Positions 63,712 to 64,000 of a stretch of 64,000 nucleotides of DNA are shown here, in pieces (the first letter of the stretch is position 1; every line of letters starts with the position of its first letter). Under the pieces are notes generated by a model. The model saw only the letters and a program-made list of their open reading frames with translations. It was not told where the DNA came from and did no database searches. Position numbers and translations under genes: made by a program. Source of the DNA: an uncultured Microbulbifer sp. (GTDB taxonomy: Bacteria; Pseudomonadota; Gammaproteobacteria; Pseudomonadales; Cellvibrionaceae); the NCBI RefSeq assembly GCF_947504145.1, contig NZ_CANNGQ010000001.1:930001-994000 (forward strand). Reading direction: 5' to 3'.

Positions 63712-64000
63712 TTAGCGCGGCAGTACGCCGTTGTATTCCTGCAGCGCAGTGATGGTCATTGCACCATCGACCCACAGGCGGTAGCGGAAATCCGACAGAC
63801 CGACCAGCGGGATAGTTGCCGCACCGTAGCCGTTCTCGGTGGTATCGATCACCCAGGCGCCGGACTGCGGTACGCGGCCCGCATCGCCGTCTTCCTGAAT
63901 CCGGGTATTGATCGCGGCTTTTCGCTTGAATATGCGCTCGTTATTCGCCATTACTTCGACTTGCTCGATGTTGTTGGCGGACGGCAGGAAGGTGATGCGG
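63712..64000 (-). CDS. C-terminus of a larger phage protein running off the window, possibly the major capsid protein
   Basis: Frame is open past the ATG at 63951 (RITFLPSANNIEQVEVMANNERIFKRK...) to the window end; ends GAMTITALQEYNGVLPR. Confidence 0.45.
   Translation of the reverse strand, partial: RITFLPSANNIEQVEVMANNERIFKRKAAINTRIQEDGDAGRVPQSGAWVIDTTENGYGAATIPLVGLSDFRYRLWVDGAMTITALQEYNGVLPR

Overview
The window joins three kinds of DNA. (1) About 1-7.9 kb is a compact chromosomal cobalamin salvage/transport operon: cobO (5'-truncated by the window edge), cobQ, btuC-like permease, ATPase, cobU, cobT, cobC, cobS, btuF. (2) About 7.93-59.37 kb is a mosaic accessory region. Its two outermost ends carry an inverted ~30-bp repeat (7927-7958 and 59342-59371), and a four-gene tyrosine-recombinase operon resembling GInt/ginABCD or Tn554-like modules lies at its right end. 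Cargo includes a Thoeris-type anti-phage locus (TIR-like + SIR2-STALD + second TIR) preceded by a GHKL-ATPase/STAS-like regulator pair, a secreted Cys-rich PLA2-like protein, a PPP phosphatase, an SF2 helicase with a small wHTH partner, an integrase/KfrA pair, a large copper module (CopA P-ATPase, multicopper oxidase, CopB, DUF411, two PepSY proteins, TonB receptor, small exported Cys/His proteins), a zntA/cadR + czcCBA Zn/Cd module, and many IS relics (IS256, IS21, IS481, IS3 types). (3) From ~59.4 kb to the right edge, immediately beyond a sequence that closely matches a XerCD dif site (59372-59399), lies a block of small phage genes. Its lysis-like module, small proteins with single C-terminal TM segments and a possible capsid-protein C-terminus suggest a tailless membrane-containing (double-jelly-roll type) prophage. 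All family calls come from reading the translations and motifs; no database search was run.
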